Assembly (NCBI RefSeq): GCF_001673405.1
Contig: NZ_LZLV01000020.1
Location: forward strand, 62,001-126,000
Direction of reading: 5' to 3'
Source: Mycobacterium sp. 1245111.1
GTDB lineage: Bacteria; Actinomycetota; Actinomycetes; Mycobacteriales; Mycobacteriaceae
DNA length: 64,000 nucleotides
The translations under genes and the position numbers were made by a program. Every line of letters begins with the position of its first letter. Position 1 is the stretch's first letter. The notes under the pieces were generated by a model. That model did no database searches and was not told the origin of the DNA. It was given only the letters and a program-made list of their open reading frames with translations. Below, piece by piece: positions 16,384-24,866 of the stretch.

Positions 16384-17525
16384 ACGCGCTCCCCGGGCAG
16401 GGCTTTGACCGTCGACGGCAGCCCATACAACGCGGTGGCGTTGCCGCGCATGATCCGCTCCCGCTGCGCGGCGGGGAACCGGTTGATCGCGTAGGTCGGC
16501 GCGTCGTAACTCCAATGCGGATAGTCGGTCGAGAACATCAGGTTGTCGCCGAGGTCCATCATCTCGAGGTACTCGCGGAACTGTTTGACGTCGGTGTCTT
16601 CCAGCGGCTGCGTGGTGAACCGGACGTGTTCGCGGACATAGTCCGACGGCCGGCGCCGCACGTGCGGCAGGTCGCCGCGCCGCGCTTCCCAGATCCGGTC
16701 CATCCGCGACATCACCGGCATGGCCCAGGTGAAGCCGCCCTCGACGAACACCACCCGAAGGCCAGGGTGCCGGTCGAAGGCGCCGTCGAACACCAGGCTC
16801 ATCAAATGCGAGACGTACAGCAGCGGCCACGACGCGAAAAAGTCGTGCCAGTGCGCCGGATTGCCGACCGGGTAGATCGGAATCAGCTCGAACGGTGTCT
16901 GCCCCATCAAGTGCGTGGCCACCGGTAGCCCGTTGGCCGAAGCCGCCGCGTAGAGCGGATCGAAATGCGGGTTGCCGAACGGGATTCCGCGCGTCTGCGG
17001 CGTCATCAAGACCTGCGCCATGTACGGGTGTCCCGCCCACCGCTGAATTTCGCGGGCGGCCAATTCGGGCGCCTGGGCGGTGACGCTGATCGATCCTCGC
17101 CAGCGGCCGTGGGCGTTGTTGCGGTCCAGCCAGACGTCCGCCAGCCAGTCGTTGTAGGTGGCCTTCAGCACGTGCTCGGCCTCCGGCAACTGCGCATCGC
17201 ACATCGGCTCCAGCGTGGCGATACCGACTCCGGCGTCGACGAGCAGTTGTTTGGCGGCATAGTCGGGATCGGTTCCGGCGAAGCCGCCGCCGGGCGGCGC
17301 CGCGTCGACCCGCATCGACATCGTCTTGTACGAGTCAGGAGTGTCGTAGAAGTGCGGGAGCGGCGTGACCGCGTTGCCGGTGGGCCAGATCTTGTCCACC
17401 CACTCCGGCGGCGCATAGGACTTGAGCACGTCGGTCGAGACCGGCATCGGATGCACGTCGGTGTCGACGATGGCGACCGCGATCTCTTCCTCGGTGTGCG
17501 GTTCGGCCCGCTCGATGATGGTCAT
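16380..17525 (-). CDS. Amidohydrolase-2 family protein, canonical metal site
   Basis: A 381-residue amidohydrolase-2 protein. The N-terminal VDTDVHPMP supplies the DxH metal motif, THLMGQTP and SHLMSL the central His residues, and FSTDYPHWSYD the C-terminal Asp. This is the TIM-barrel family of ACMSD, LigI and related decarboxylases or hydrolases. The gene overlaps its upstream paralogue (17522-18574) by 4 nt (ATGA). The two, with a Rieske ferredoxin, make a three-gene minus-strand operon controlled from the operator-bearing region at 18931-19028. The substrate is unknown; C-C bond hydrolysis or decarboxylation of a ring-derived acid is possible. Confidence 0.9.
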   Translation of the reverse strand: MTIIERAEPHTEEEIAVAIVDTDVHPMPVSTDVLKSYAPPEWVDKIWPTGNAVTPLPHFYDTPDSYKTMSMRVDAAPPGGGFAGTDPDYAAKQLLVDAGVGIATLEPMCDAQLPEAEHVLKATYNDWLADVWLDRNNAHGRWRGSISVTAQAPELAAREIQRWAGHPYMAQVLMTPQTRGIPFGNPHFDPLYAAASANGLPVATHLMGQTPFELIPIYPVGNPAHWHDFFASWPLLYVSHLMSLVFDGAFDRHPGLRVVFVEGGFTWAMPVMSRMDRIWEARRGDLPHVRRRPSDYVREHVRFTTQPLEDTDVKQFREYLEMMDLGDNLMFSTDYPHWSYDAPTYAINRFPAAQRERIMRGNATALYGLPSTVKALPGERV

Positions 17526-18574
17526 CGGATGCTCCCTTCCATCGGGGCGGTGAGTCCGTAGAGCTGGGAGGCGTTGCGCCACAGCACGTTGTCGCGTTGT
17601 GTGCTGTCCAGTCCGCCGGCGGCGTCCTCGGGTGGGAACGAAGACCAGTGCGGGTAACCCGATCCGTACATCAGCAGATCGGCCTTTCCGGAGAACTCCA
17701 TCCAGCGCTGCATCTGACCGAGATCCGTTGGGCCGTCGAAGGATGACGTGCAGAACCGGACGTGGTCGGGCAGGTAGTCGCTGGGATAGCGATCGACCCA
17801 GGGCGTCTGATCGCGCATCGACAACCAGAAGGTGTCCAGCCGCCACATCAGCGGGGTCAGGATGTCGTATCCCCCGTCGGCGAAGACGAACCTCAACCCG
17901 GGATGGCGCCCGAACGTTCCCTCGACGATCAGCGTCGCCAGGTGGACGAAGTAGTTCAGCGGCATGAACGCCGCGTAGCCCGGATAGGTGCCGGCATGGC
18001 CGGCGAATGTCGGCGCATAGTCGACGCCGTTGCCGCCGTTGATGTGTACGGCTACCGGGAGCCCGTGCGCGGCGGCGGCCTCCCAGATCGGCTCGAACAT
18101 CGGCTTGCCGTATGGCTCGCGGGATTGCAGCGGGACGCCCACCTGCACCAGCTTGGGGTGCGCGGCGAGGCGTTCGATCTCGGCGACCGCGCCGCGGGGA
18201 TCCTCCGGGTTGACCCGGATGGTGCCGCGGAAGCGGTTCGTGGTGTCCGGTTCCAGCCAGCGGTCCAGTAGCCAGTCGTTGACCGCGGCGCAAATGCGGC
18301 TGTTGAGCAGATAGTCGGCGATGTTGCCGCGGGTCAACGGGTTCAACACCGCGTAGTCGACGCCGGCTTCGTCGAACAGATGCCGGGCGACGGTCTCGCG
18401 GTCCGATCCGGGATAGTGCTCGCCGTAGAGGTCCTGGCGGTAGTTTCCGCCCGGCGCCTGGTACCACTGAGGCTCGACGTCGGGGATGGACCGCAGTTTG
18501 TGCGCGGCCGGCAGATAGCGCCGGATCTCGGCGTTGTAGCGAAAATGCGGCTGGACATTGGTGTCGATGATCAT
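17522..18574 (-). CDS. Amidohydrolase-2 family protein with degenerate metal-binding motifs
   Basis: A 350-residue paralogue of the downstream amidohydrolase. It shares the barrel pattern (HPGLRFVFADGGYD, SDYLPDHVRF, YPHWSSFPPED), but two usual metal-site positions differ: the N-terminal DxH is NVQ in MIIDTNVQPHF, and the C-terminal SxDYPHW is GSGYPHW, lacking the Asp. Other His residues (AVHING, NYFVHLATL) remain. It may be a non-catalytic partner, use another mechanism, or bind metal differently. ATG 18574 overlaps the ferredoxin stop by 4 nt, so the three genes are tightly coupled. Confidence 0.85.
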   Translation of the reverse strand: MIIDTNVQPHFRYNAEIRRYLPAAHKLRSIPDVEPQWYQAPGGNYRQDLYGEHYPGSDRETVARHLFDEAGVDYAVLNPLTRGNIADYLLNSRICAAVNDWLLDRWLEPDTTNRFRGTIRVNPEDPRGAVAEIERLAAHPKLVQVGVPLQSREPYGKPMFEPIWEAAAAHGLPVAVHINGGNGVDYAPTFAGHAGTYPGYAAFMPLNYFVHLATLIVEGTFGRHPGLRFVFADGGYDILTPLMWRLDTFWLSMRDQTPWVDRYPSDYLPDHVRFCTSSFDGPTDLGQMQRWMEFSGKADLLMYGSGYPHWSSFPPEDAAGGLDSTQRDNVLWRNASQLYGLTAPMEGSIR

Positions 18575-18930
18575 GCGGTGAGGTACACCTTTCCGTCGGC
18601 GACGTCGACGTCGTAGGTGCGGATCCGTCGCTTGGGATCGGCCACGTTCTGTCCCGTCGTGACATCGAATTCCCAGTTGTGCCAGGGGCATCGGACGATC
18701 TGCCCGTCTTTGATCCGACGTACACCACCGGGTTCGTCCGGGTCGAATTCGTTGGTGCCACCAATCAGGCCCTCGCACAACGGCGCGCCTTCGTGGGAGC
18801 AGTAGTTGACGATCGCGTGCAGCGACCCGGCAACGTTGTACACCCCGACCCCGAACTTGCCGACATCGACGAGTTTCATCTCGCCGGGCGGCAAGTCGTC
18901 GAGCGAGCACACGAGTCGACGTTCAGCCAC
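18571..18930 (-). CDS. Rieske [2Fe-2S] ferredoxin-like protein
   Basis: A 119-residue stand-alone Rieske protein. Cluster ligands are C44 and H46 (NYCSHEGAPL) with C81 and H84 (RCPWHNWEFD); between them lies a 30-residue insertion rich in Asp/Glu/Gly. The GTG at 18930 begins the conserved sequence; the frame extends to 19029 but that part overlaps the divergent P450 promoter and start. It probably passes electrons to an oxygenase (the Rieske oxygenases at 3036 or 31727, or a P450) or is part of a small hydroxylating system with the amidohydrolases. First gene of its operon. Confidence 0.85.
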   Translation of the reverse strand: MAERRLVCSLDDLPPGEMKLVDVGKFGVGVYNVAGSLHAIVNYCSHEGAPLCEGLIGGTNEFDPDEPGGVRRIKDGQIVRCPWHNWEFDVTTGQNVADPKRRIRTYDVDVADGKVYLTA

Positions 18931-18936
18931 AGTTAA

Positions 18937-18955
18937 TACTGTCCTCGTTACGGTA
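18937..18955. promoter_or_regulatory. TACNGTA-N5-TACNGTA operator-like site
   Basis: TACTGTC and TACGGTA are spaced by 5 nt (first half one mismatch, second perfect). The site is 6 nt upstream of the ferredoxin start and in the divergent promoter region with the P450 at 19029. A second AT-rich stretch with TATACTATGATAG (about 18990-19002) may be the P450 promoter -10 zone. Confidence 0.6.
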
Positions 18956-19028
18956 ACCGCCACAAGCCATTGGGCTTCGTTGCTATTTATACTATGATAG
19001 CGAAATTCCCGGTCACGAAGGAGCGGCA

Positions 19029-20252
19029 ATGACGCTGCGCACCGAAGTATCAGATGTTGGGGATCAACCGGTCGTCCTCGACACCACTGGCCAGACCAGC
19101 CCCTACCCGTACTTCGAGTACATGCGGCGCACCGATCCGGTGTTCCACGGCAGTTTCATGGAAAACGATCTGATGCCGCCGGAGCTGAAGCCGGACGACG
19201 AATGGGTGCTCTTCGGTTACGACGGGGTTCATCAGGCCTTCCGCGAAGAGAAGTCCTTCACCTCGGCCGCCTACGCCAGGACGATCGGGCTGGTGATGGG
19301 ACACACCATCCTGGCGATGGAGGGGAAGGAACATCACGACCATCGCAGCCTGGTGGCCAAGGCCTTCCGGGCCACGGCGCTGGAGCGCTGGGAACCGTCG
19401 GTCATCGGGCCGGTCTGCGATCGACTTGTCGACGAGATCAAAGCCGATGGGCACGCAGACTTGGTCAAGGCGCTGACGTTCGAGTTCCCCACCCGGATCA
19501 TCTCCGAGCTACTCGGGCTGCCCCGTGAAGATCTCGACACGTTCCGGCGGCTGTCGCTCGGCCTGATCTCGATCCAGACCGACATCGAGGCGGGATTGAT
19601 CGCCGCGACCGAGTTGCACAGCTACTTTTCCGACCAGGTTGAGCAGCGACGCAGGAAGCCGACCGATGACATCATCGGCGATCTGTGCACCGCGGAAATC
19701 GACGGCGAGAAGCTCGACGACGAAGCGATTATCGCGTTCTTGCGGCTGCTGCTACCCGCCGGACTGGAGACCACGTACCGGTCGTCGGGCAACCTGCTCT
19801 ATCTATTGCTGACCCATCCCGAGCAGTTGGCGATGGTGCAACACGACCGGTCGCTGATCCCCGCCGCCATCGAAGAAGGGTTGCGGGTCGAGACCCCACT
19901 GACCATGGTGATGCGCACGACGACGCGAGACGTCGAAATCAGCGGCACCACAGTCCCCGCGAACGCACAGGTCGACTTGTGTATGGGATCCGCCAACCGC
20001 GACGAGAGTCGCTGGCCGGATGCCAACACCTTCGACATTCAGCGGCCACGCCAGCCGCACATCGCGTTCGCCGGCGGCATCCACATGTGTCTGGGAATGC
20101 ACTTGGCGCGCTTGGAAACCCGAGTGATGCTGAACAGCCTCCTGGATCGGGTGGAGAATCTCAGGCTCGAGCCCGACGACGAGACGCGGATCGTCGGCGT
20201 GACGTTCCGCTCGCCCAACAGCCTGCCCGTGACCTTCACCCCGGTCTCGTGA
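19029..20252 (+). CDS. Cytochrome P450
   Basis: A 407-residue soluble bacterial P450. The I-helix has PAGLETTYRS (acid-alcohol pair Glu-Thr), the K-helix EEGLRVE has the expected ExxR, and the heme-binding loop is FAGGIHMCLG with Cys at about residue 354. It is closely similar in motifs to the P450 at 47811 (shared LLLPAGLETTYRSSGNLL), so the two are paralogues. AAGGAG lies 6 nt before the ATG. It overlaps the NDMA-type alcohol dehydrogenase by 4 nt, suggesting hydroxylation followed by alcohol oxidation of the same carbon. The operator at 18937 lies upstream. Confidence 0.95.
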   Translation: MTLRTEVSDVGDQPVVLDTTGQTSPYPYFEYMRRTDPVFHGSFMENDLMPPELKPDDEWVLFGYDGVHQAFREEKSFTSAAYARTIGLVMGHTILAMEGKEHHDHRSLVAKAFRATALERWEPSVIGPVCDRLVDEIKADGHADLVKALTFEFPTRIISELLGLPREDLDTFRRLSLGLISIQTDIEAGLIAATELHSYFSDQVEQRRRKPTDDIIGDLCTAEIDGEKLDDEAIIAFLRLLLPAGLETTYRSSGNLLYLLLTHPEQLAMVQHDRSLIPAAIEEGLRVETPLTMVMRTTTRDVEISGTTVPANAQVDLCMGSANRDESRWPDANTFDIQRPRQPHIAFAGGIHMCLGMHLARLETRVMLNSLLDRVENLRLEPDDETRIVGVTFRSPNSLPVTFTPVS

Positions 20253-21406
20253 AAAGCCGCGCCGCGATCCTGCATGACGTCGGCGGGCCTTGGTCTGTCG
20301 AGGAATTCGAGTTGGATCCCCCGAAGGCCGGCGAGGTTCTGGTCAAGATGGCCGCCGCCGGTCTGTGCCATTCCGACGATCACATCCTCAAGGGCGACAT
20401 GTCCGCGCCCAACGAGGTGATGAAGTCGATGGGGCTACCGAGCATGTTCCCCACCATCGGTGGGCATGAGGGTTCGGGCATCGTGGTCGAGGTCGGAGAC
20501 GGCGTCACCGAGTTCGCACCGGGCGACCACGTGGTGATGTCATTCGTGGCGGTCTGCGGCCAATGCCGTTGGTGCGCAACCGGAGCCGAGTACATCTGTG
20601 ACGCCGGCATCGGCACGATGATTCCGGGCATGCCCACCGACGGCACGTTCCGCCATCACACCGCCGACGGACGCGACCTCGGACACCTCGCCAAGGTCGG
20701 CACCTTCGCCGAACACACGGTGGCCTCCACCCGGTCACTGGTGAAAATCGAGCAGCATCTTCCGCTGGCGCCAAGCGCGCTGCTGTCGTGCGCGATCCCG
20801 ACCGGATACGGGTCGGTCTCCAACCGCTCCAACATGCGGGCCGGCGACACCGTCGTGGTGATCGGCGTCGGCGGGATCGGCACGGCCGCCATTCAGAGCG
20901 CGCGGATCAACGGGGCCGCGCAGATCGTCGCCGTCGATCCCGTTGAGTTCAAACAGAAGTCGGCCTTGCGGTTCGGCGCGACGCACAGCGCGGGATCGGC
21001 CGAGGAGGCAATGGATCTGGTACGGGGCCTGACCGACGGCGTGATGGCCGACGCCGTGGTGGTATCGCCGTCGTTGATGGCGCGTGAAGACGTCCGCGAT
21101 GGGGTGGCGCTGACCCGCAAGGGCGGCACCTGCGTGCTGACCGGGATGACGTCGCAGCTGACCCACTCGGTCAAGATCAACTTGCAGGAATTCATCCTGA
21201 TGAACAAGACGCTGGCGGGCACGATCTTCGGCTCGTGTAACCCGAAGGCGGACATCGACCGGCTGGCCAAGCTGTATCAGAGCGGCCAGCTGTTGCTCGA
21301 CGAGATGATCACCAGGCGTTACCGTCTCGACGACATCAACGATGCCTACGCCGACCTGCTGAACGGTGAAATCGTCCGTGGAATTATCGATTTCGGGGTG
21401 GCCTGA
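20249..21406 (+). CDS. Zinc-dependent alcohol dehydrogenase, NDMA-dependent/mycofactocin-associated type
   Basis: A 385-residue MDR dehydrogenase. Catalytic zinc ligands are in LCHSDDH (Cys) and GGHEGSG (His, Glu); the structural zinc site is CGQCRWC with a fourth Cys in YICDAG. The Rossmann motif is VIGVGGIGTAA. The long MKSMGLPSMFP insertion and overall pattern match actinobacterial NDMA-dependent alcohol dehydrogenases, which carry tightly bound NAD and pass electrons to mycofactocin. Starts with GTG in a GTGA overlap with the P450. Probably oxidises the alcohol made by that P450. Confidence 0.92.
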   Translation: MKSRAAILHDVGGPWSVEEFELDPPKAGEVLVKMAAAGLCHSDDHILKGDMSAPNEVMKSMGLPSMFPTIGGHEGSGIVVEVGDGVTEFAPGDHVVMSFVAVCGQCRWCATGAEYICDAGIGTMIPGMPTDGTFRHHTADGRDLGHLAKVGTFAEHTVASTRSLVKIEQHLPLAPSALLSCAIPTGYGSVSNRSNMRAGDTVVVIGVGGIGTAAIQSARINGAAQIVAVDPVEFKQKSALRFGATHSAGSAEEAMDLVRGLTDGVMADAVVVSPSLMAREDVRDGVALTRKGGTCVLTGMTSQLTHSVKINLQEFILMNKTLAGTIFGSCNPKADIDRLAKLYQSGQLLLDEMITRRYRLDDINDAYADLLNGEIVRGIIDFGVA

Positions 21407-22148
21407 CCTACACTCGCCAGCCCTGGTTCTCGTCCACGGCGGCGAGCACTCGGCTGACTGCTGGGATCTGGTTGTCGACGAATTGCGCCGTCTGGCACTG
21501 GAATTGCCGGTGTTGGCCGTGGACATGCCGGGCCACGGCGGGACTCCCGGGGATCTGACCACGGTTGGCATCGCCGACTGCGTGCGATCGGCGGTCTCGC
21601 AAGTGGACTCGGCGGGTCTTGACCAGGTGATCCTGGTCGGGCATTCGCTGGCCGGGTTGACGGTGCCCGGCATGGCGGCCAAGCTGGGATCCGCGCGGGT
21701 GCGGGAGATGATCCTGGCCGCCGCCTCCGTGCCCGTGCAGGGCACCGCCATCGTCGACACGCTCGTCGGACCGTTGGCCTGGTATGTCCGCCGGGCGGTT
21801 CGTTTACGACGGCCCCCTTCGGTCACACCCGATCTGTTGAGCCGCTTGATCTTCTGCAATGGGATGACGCGGGCGCAACGCCGGTTCACGCTGTCGCGGA
21901 TTCACCCTGAGGCAACGACGCTCATCACCGAGGCGGTCGACCGCAGTGATCTTCCCGCCGACATTCCGCGGACCTGGATCCTGACGCTGCGTGATCACGC
22001 CCTGTCCCGCAGCACACAGTTGCGCAGCGTCGCCGCGCTCGGCGGCGTGCAGACGCTGATTCCCATCGACACGTGTCACGACCTGATGATCACCGAGCCC
22101 CGCCGGCTGGCCGAGATCCTGCTCGACCGGTGCCGGTTGTATTCGTGA
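21366..22148 (+). CDS. Alpha/beta hydrolase fold protein
   Basis: A 260-residue alpha/beta hydrolase: oxyanion region VLVHGGEHSADCW, strand VLAVDMPGHGGTPG, nucleophile elbow VGHSLAG, and probable catalytic His in IDTCHDLMI near the C-terminus. The start is uncertain; GTG at 21366 or 21378 would overlap the alcohol dehydrogenase by about 41 or 29 nt, and no clear ribosome site decides. Esterase, lactonase or C-C hydrolase activity are all possible. Third gene of the P450/alcohol dehydrogenase operon. Confidence 0.85.
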   Translation: MKSSVELSISGWPDLHSPALVLVHGGEHSADCWDLVVDELRRLALELPVLAVDMPGHGGTPGDLTTVGIADCVRSAVSQVDSAGLDQVILVGHSLAGLTVPGMAAKLGSARVREMILAAASVPVQGTAIVDTLVGPLAWYVRRAVRLRRPPSVTPDLLSRLIFCNGMTRAQRRFTLSRIHPEATTLITEAVDRSDLPADIPRTWILTLRDHALSRSTQLRSVAALGGVQTLIPIDTCHDLMITEPRRLAEILLDRCRLYS

Positions 22149-22247
22149 CCCGCTAGCCCGCCTCGGCGACTGTCCCTCGACCCAAATCACTTGTGCCACT
22201 TTAGTTTCACGTGTGGACAACTTTCTGCACGTGTCGGTCCGAGTGGC

Positions 22248-22253
22248 TATAAT
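22248..22253 (+). promoter_or_regulatory. Probable -10 element (TATAAT) for a leaderless transcript
   Basis: A consensus TATAAT ends 6 nt before the ATG at 22260, so transcription would start at or next to the start codon, giving a leaderless mRNA, which is common in mycobacteria. No Shine-Dalgarno sequence precedes the ATG. Upstream (22207-22236) the sequence TTTC-N-CACGTGT-like occurs twice, about 24 nt apart. The 111-nt gap from 22149 contains nothing else recognisable. Confidence 0.6.
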
Positions 22254-22259
22254 TCGAAC

Positions 22260-23618
22260 ATGCGTTCGAGTAGTCGTGAGGAGATCGTCGAGGTCCTCGA
22301 CGCGCTCGAGGACGACTACAAGCGCGCCTTGGATTTGACGTTCGATGCGCTGACGAGCCCCGAGCGGCTGGCTGTTTTGGAGCGTTGGGAACGGTTCCGG
22401 CGCTGGCAGCCCGCCTTCGAGCATGCCTTGCTCAATGAACTGACTCATATTGAGACCAGTGAGTTGGGCGGGAAACTGGCTCCGGTGTTGGCGGATCGTC
22501 TCCGGATAACCCGGGCCGAGGCCTCACGGCGGGTACATGAGGCGGCGGAGCTCGGTCAGCGGCGCTCGCTGAACGGTGAACCCCTAGATCCGGTGTTGCC
22601 CGCGACTGCTGCCGCGCAGCGCAGTGGCGACCTCGGCGCCGGGCATGTCGCGGTGATCCGGTCGTTTTGGCAGCGGATTCCCGACTTCGTCGACATCGAG
22701 ACCCGCGCGCGAGCCGAAGCGCAACTGGCCCGGTTGGGTCGCGAGCACCGCCCCGACGAGCTGGCCAAGCTAGCCGACAAGCTGATGGACTGCCTCAACC
22801 CCGACGGCGACTTCACCGACGTCGACCGCGCCAAACGCCGCGGCATGACGATTGGCCGCCAAGACCTCGACGGGATGAGCCCGATCAATGGCTGGCTGAC
22901 CCCCGAAGCTCGCGCCACCCTCGACGCCGTCTTCGCCAAGCTGGCCGCACCGGGTATGTGCAACCCCGACGATGAAACCCCTTGCGTCAGTGGCACACCG
23001 TCACAAGAAGCCATCCAAGGCGACACCCGCTGCGCCGCCCAACGTAATCACGACGCCCTCGTCGCGGCCGGGCGCGCCCTACTGACCTCCGGCGATCTCG
23101 GGCAACACAACGGCCTGCCGACATCGATCATCGTCACCACCACGCTGCAGGAGCTGGAGAAGGGCGCTGGGCGTGGCCTGACCGCCGGCGGCACGCTACT
23201 GCCGATGTCCGATGTCATCCGCCTGGCTCAGCACGCTCATCACTACCTGGCGATCTTCGACCACGGCAAAGCGCTGGCGCTGTATCACACCAAACGCCTG
23301 GCCTCACCAGCGCAACGAATTGTGTTGCACGCCAGGGACCGTGGCTGCACCTTCCCCAGCTGCGACGTCTCGGGCTATCAGTGCGAAGTCCACCACGACG
23401 ACCCCTACCGAACCAACCCGATCAGCGACGTCAACCACATGACCCTGACCTGTCACCCCAACCACGCCATGACCGAACAAGGCTGGACCACCCGCAAAAA
23501 CAGCCGCTACCAAACCCAATGGATCCCACCACCCCACCTCGACCGCGGTCAACCGAGGGTCAACACCTACCACCACCCGGAAAAACTGCTACGGGCAGAC
23601 GATGACGACCCCGACTAG
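22260..23618 (+). CDS. DUF222 and HNH endonuclease domain protein (13E12 repeat family)
   Basis: A 452-residue protein with the mycobacterial DUF222 helical domain (about residues 10-300: [52 protein letters not shown]) and a C-terminal HNH nuclease ([31 protein letters not shown]). The zinc-binding Cys pairs and the HNH His are present, so nuclease activity is plausible. The family is found in many copies per mycobacterial genome and is linked to repetitive loci, though not a proven transposon. It interrupts two catabolic operons and has its own promoter. The role is unknown. Confidence 0.9.
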   Translation: MRSSSREEIVEVLDALEDDYKRALDLTFDALTSPERLAVLERWERFRRWQPAFEHALLNELTHIETSELGGKLAPVLADRLRITRAEASRRVHEAAELGQRRSLNGEPLDPVLPATAAAQRSGDLGAGHVAVIRSFWQRIPDFVDIETRARAEAQLARLGREHRPDELAKLADKLMDCLNPDGDFTDVDRAKRRGMTIGRQDLDGMSPINGWLTPEARATLDAVFAKLAAPGMCNPDDETPCVSGTPSQEAIQGDTRCAAQRNHDALVAAGRALLTSGDLGQHNGLPTSIIVTTTLQELEKGAGRGLTAGGTLLPMSDVIRLAQHAHHYLAIFDHGKALALYHTKRLASPAQRIVLHARDRGCTFPSCDVSGYQCEVHHDDPYRTNPISDVNHMTLTCHPNHAMTEQGWTTRKNSRYQTQWIPPPHLDRGQPRVNTYHHPEKLLRADDDDPD

Positions 23619-23620
23619 AC

Positions 23621-24856
23621 TCAGCGCAGCGAATAGCGGACCGGTAGGTGCTTGAGTCCACCCACGAACGTCGTCGCGACGAACTCTGGATCACCGGCCA
23701 GCTCAATCGATTTCAGCCGCGGAACTAACTCCGAGAAGAAGCTGCTGACCTCCATGCGGGCCAATGCCGCGCCCAGGCAGAAGTGCACGCCGTATCCGAA
23801 CGCCAGATGCTTGTTAGGGTCGCGGCCGACATCGAAGCGGAACGGGTCGGTGAAGACATCCTCGTCCCGATTGCCCGACACATACGAAAGCAGCACCGAC
23901 TCCCCCGCCGCGATCGGCACGCCACGCACCTCCGTGTCCTCGCTGGCGGTTCGCATGAATTCCTTGACCGGAGTGGCCCATCGGATCATCTCTTCGGTGG
24001 CAAGTGGCATCAGCTCAAGGTTGTCGCGCAGCCGGTGGAGCTGATCGGGATTCTCGACCAGGGCCTGCAGACCGCCGGAGATGGTCGCGCTGGTGGTGTC
24101 ATGGCCGGCCGTCGCGACGATCAGGTAGTAGGACACCGTCTCGATATCCGACAGCGGCTCACCGTCGATGCGGGCGTTGGCGATCGCGGATGCCAGGTCT
24201 TCGGTCGGATGCTCCCGACGCGCCGCGGTGACGCCGTTGAAATAGTTGAACATGTCGAAAAGAGCCGGTATTTGATCTTCGTTGTTGCTACCGCGCTTGA
24301 ATTCGCTGTCGTCGCTTCCGAACAGCTCCTGGGTGAGCTTGAGCATGCGAGAGAAGTCGGCCTCCGGGATCCCCAGCAGCGACATGATCACGTACAGCGG
24401 GTAATTCACCGCGACCTCCTGAACGAAGTCGCATTCCGGCCCCACCGCGAGCATCTTGTCGACGTAGTTTTTCGCCAGCTCATCGACGCGGACTTTCATC
24501 GCCCGCATCGCCTTGGGCCGGAACCAGTCCGCGCCGATCGCCCGCACCACGCGATGCTGTGGGTCGTCGAGGTGGATCAGCGTGCGAACTCCAGCGGCGG
24601 CCTGCAGCTCGTCGCCTTCGGTCGTCGTCAACACCGGGCGCGGCCAGTTGGTGAACAGCACGTTGTTGCGCTCGATGTCCATGATGTCGGCGTGCTTGGT
24701 GATCGCCCAGAACGGCTTGTAGTCTGGCACCTCGACCTTGGAGACCGGAGCATTCGCTCGCAAATGCGCCAGTGCCGCATGCAATTTCACCTCGTCGGTG
24801 TAGGCCTGCGGGTCGGCAAGCACCTTGCCGGCGTCGTCTATCGTCGGTGTGCTCAT
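23621..24856 (-). CDS. Cytochrome P450
   Basis: A 411-residue P450. The I-helix is ATAGHDTTSA (canonical AGxDTT), the K-helix EEMIRW (ExxR) and the heme loop FGYGVHFCLG with Cys at about 360. It differs from the other P450s in the window in its N-terminus (AYTDEVKLHAALAHLRANAPV) and resembles the CYP125/CYP142-like general pattern only at motif level; I do not assign a family. GAGGAG precedes the ATG. It follows the LLM oxidoreductase by 10 nt and is presumably co-transcribed under the operator at 25922. Confidence 0.95.
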   Translation of the reverse strand: MSTPTIDDAGKVLADPQAYTDEVKLHAALAHLRANAPVSKVEVPDYKPFWAITKHADIMDIERNNVLFTNWPRPVLTTTEGDELQAAAGVRTLIHLDDPQHRVVRAIGADWFRPKAMRAMKVRVDELAKNYVDKMLAVGPECDFVQEVAVNYPLYVIMSLLGIPEADFSRMLKLTQELFGSDDSEFKRGSNNEDQIPALFDMFNYFNGVTAARREHPTEDLASAIANARIDGEPLSDIETVSYYLIVATAGHDTTSATISGGLQALVENPDQLHRLRDNLELMPLATEEMIRWATPVKEFMRTASEDTEVRGVPIAAGESVLLSYVSGNRDEDVFTDPFRFDVGRDPNKHLAFGYGVHFCLGAALARMEVSSFFSELVPRLKSIELAGDPEFVATTFVGGLKHLPVRYSLR

Positions 24857-24866
24857 CGGCAGCTCC

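Noticed and set aside
22260..23618. The 13E12/DUF222 gene as a transposable element
   Set aside because: No terminal inverted repeats, target-site duplications or transposase motifs were seen around it; kept as an HNH protein only.
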